The notes under the pieces are model-generated. The model was not told the DNA's origin and did not search any database. It saw only the letters and a list, made by a program, of their open reading frames with translations. The translations under genes were made by a program, and so were the position numbers. A stretch of 14,240 nt of DNA, from positions 1 through 14,240 of the forward strand of contig USDI01000042.1 of assembly GCA_900553305.1 (NCBI GenBank), written 5' to 3'. Source of the DNA: an uncultured Lachnospiraceae bacterium. GTDB taxonomy: Bacteria; Bacillota; Clostridia; Lachnospirales; Lachnospiraceae. Below, piece after piece: positions 12,855 to 14,240 of this stretch. The stretch's first letter is position 1. Every line of letters begins with the position of its first letter.

Positions 12855-14240
12855 ATGAAAAAGGGACAGATCATTGAAGGAGTGGTAGAACGGGTTGATT
12901 TCCCGAATAAGGGGATTGTGAATACAGCAGAGGGAATCTGCACGGTAAAGAATGTCCTTCCCGGTCAGAAGATTACACTGATGGTCCAGAAAAACCGTAA
13001 TAAAAAAGCCGAAGGAAGAGTACTCAGTGTGGATCAGAAATCTCCATTGGAAATGGAAAGTCCCTGTCCTCATTTCGGAGAGTGCGGTGGCTGCACCTAT
13101 ATTTCACTTCCCTATGAAGAGCAGCTTGCCATCAAGGAAGCCCAGGTGAAAAAGCTTCTGGACAGTGTCCTTGACCGGCAGGAGGAAGCCTGGGAGTTTC
13201 AGGGGATCAAAGGAAGCCCTGCGCAGTACGAATACCGCAACAAGATGGAGTTTTCTTTTGGAGATGCCTATAAGGATGGCCCGTTAAGCCTGGGTATGCA
13301 TAAGAGAGGCAGCTTTTATGATATTGTATCGGTATCAGACTGCCAGATTGTAGACGAAGATTATCGGAAAATTCTTGTCATGACTCAGGAGCATTTCAAG
13401 GACTGCAGCTTTTACCACCGCCTGCGCCATGAAGGCTTCCTGCGTCATCTGCTCGTTCGTAAAGCAAAAAAGACGGGGCAGATTTTGGTGGCACTTGTGA
13501 CGACCTCGGAAGGAATTTCTAATGTTTCGGGGGAGGATGTATATCATTATGAAGCTCTTTTGGAAAATCAAAATGGTATAGAGCAGAAGAATCCGGATTC
13601 TTCATTGATTGATGCTTATGTACAGCAGGATCATGAGCAGCTTGTGGAGGAATGGAAAGAGAAGCTTCTTGCTATGGAGCTGCATGGCACCATGACGGGA
13701 ATCCTGCATATTATCAACGACTCTGTGGCAGATGTGGTACAGAGCGATGAAACCAGAGTGCTTTATGGACAGGAATACATCGAAGAGGAATTGCTGGGAC
13801 TGAAGTTTAAGATTTCCACGTTTTCCTTTTTCCAGACCAATTCTCTCGGGGCAGAGGTACTCTATGAAACCGCACGCGAGTATGTCGGGGATCTGACACG
13901 TAATAAGGACAAAGAGGTTGTCTTTGACTTATATAGTGGGACTGGTACGATTGCACAGCTTATGGCTCCGGTTGCGAAGAAGGTAATCGGGGTTGAGATT
14001 GTGGAGGAAGCTGTGGAGGCTGCGAAGAAGAATGCGGAATTAAATGGTTTACATAATTGCGAATTCATTGCAGGTGATGTTTTGAAGGTATTGGATGACA
14101 TTACGGAAAAGCCGGATATGATTATTTTAGACCCACCTCGTGACGGAATTCACCCGAAGGCGCTGACGAAGATTATTGCCTATGGAATTCCAAGGCTTGT
14201 ATATATTTCCTGTAAACCGACAAGCCTTATTCGTGACCTT
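12855..14240 (+). CDS. rlmD: 23S rRNA (uracil-C5)-methyltransferase RlmD/RlmCD (TrmA/RumA family), 3' end cut by the window
   Basis: Partial: 462 codons are in the window and the frame is open to the last base. The N-terminal TRAM domain (about 2-60) begins GQIIEGVVERVDFPNKGIV. The 4Fe-4S cluster ligands are Cys 71, 77, 80 (CPHFGECGGC) and Cys 163 (SVSDC). FFQTNS with Q327 and the SAM-binding loop FDLYSGTGTIAQ (357-368) follow, then the DPPRDG motif and the catalytic Cys 453 in YISCKPTSLIRDL, just before the edge. The family transfers a methyl group from S-adenosylmethionine to uracil in 23S rRNA (U747/U1939); the Gram-positive RlmCD (YefA) enzyme does both. The middle has a longer, polar stretch (about 220-265) typical of a variable insert. 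ATG 12855 follows AGAGGA at about 9 bases. The family is certain; which uracil it targets is not. Confidence 0.93.
   Translation, partial: MKKGQIIEGVVERVDFPNKGIVNTAEGICTVKNVLPGQKITLMVQKNRNKKAEGRVLSVDQKSPLEMESPCPHFGECGGCTYISLPYEEQLAIKEAQVKKLLDSVLDRQEEAWEFQGIKGSPAQYEYRNKMEFSFGDAYKDGPLSLGMHKRGSFYDIVSVSDCQIVDEDYRKILVMTQEHFKDCSFYHRLRHEGFLRHLLVRKAKKTGQILVALVTTSEGISNVSGEDVYHYEALLENQNGIEQKNPDSSLIDAYVQQDHEQLVEEWKEKLLAMELHGTMTGILHIINDSVADVVQSDETRVLYGQEYIEEELLGLKFKISTFSFFQTNSLGAEVLYETAREYVGDLTRNKDKEVVFDLYSGTGTIAQLMAPVAKKVIGVEIVEEAVEAAKKNAELNGLHNCEFIAGDVLKVLDDITEKPDMIILDPPRDGIHPKALTKIIAYGIPRLVYISCKPTSLIRDL

Overview
The window most likely comes from a low-to-mid GC Firmicute of the family Lachnospiraceae. 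This rests on strong GGAGG-type ribosome binding sites, sigma-A promoters with 17-base spacers, Lachnospiraceae-style Rpn and DUF1836 proteins, a PcrA helicase and an RlmD/RlmCD-type methyltransferase. I infer the family from protein character; no rRNA is present to confirm it. I see no tRNA, rRNA, CRISPR array, insertion sequence or prophage gene.

Layout. (1) 188-1126 (+): an Rpn/YhgA-like PD-(D/E)XK nuclease-family protein whose usual catalytic Glu appears replaced. (2) 1127-1522: a 396-base leader with a good promoter, two identical 40-bp repeats and a three-way-junction-like inverted repeat, leading to a DUF1836 helix-turn-helix protein (1523-2191). (3) 2250-3896 (-): a glycoside hydrolase family 9 enzyme without a signal peptide, divergent from an EamA/DMT transporter (4022-4993, +). 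A 10-bp palindrome lies between their promoters. (4) 5131-6150 (-): a lipoprotein substrate-binding protein of the SsuA/THI5 (NMT1) class, with no ABC permease or ATPase nearby.

(5) 6323-11903 (+): a probable four-gene operon behind a strong promoter. It has an SPFH/Band-7 protein with three C-terminal zinc ribbons (YdjI-like), a zinc-ribbon protein with a C-terminal membrane anchor (YdjG-like), an N-terminally anchored zinc-ribbon protein (YdjH-like), then DNA helicase PcrA starting 5 bases after the third stop. The first three resemble the Bacillus subtilis ydjGHI products, which work with the ESCRT-III-like protein PspA on membranes. No pspA is visible here, and the order is I-G-H. I consider this the most interesting system in the window.

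(6) 12250-12621 (+): a small single-pass membrane protein with an Asp/Glu-rich tail and a clear terminator. (7) 12681-12811: a hairpin-rich repeat element bounded by 15-bp direct repeats and partly shared with a site at 2226. (8) 12855 to the window end (+): a 23S rRNA uracil-C5 methyltransferase, cut by the window edge just after its catalytic Cys.
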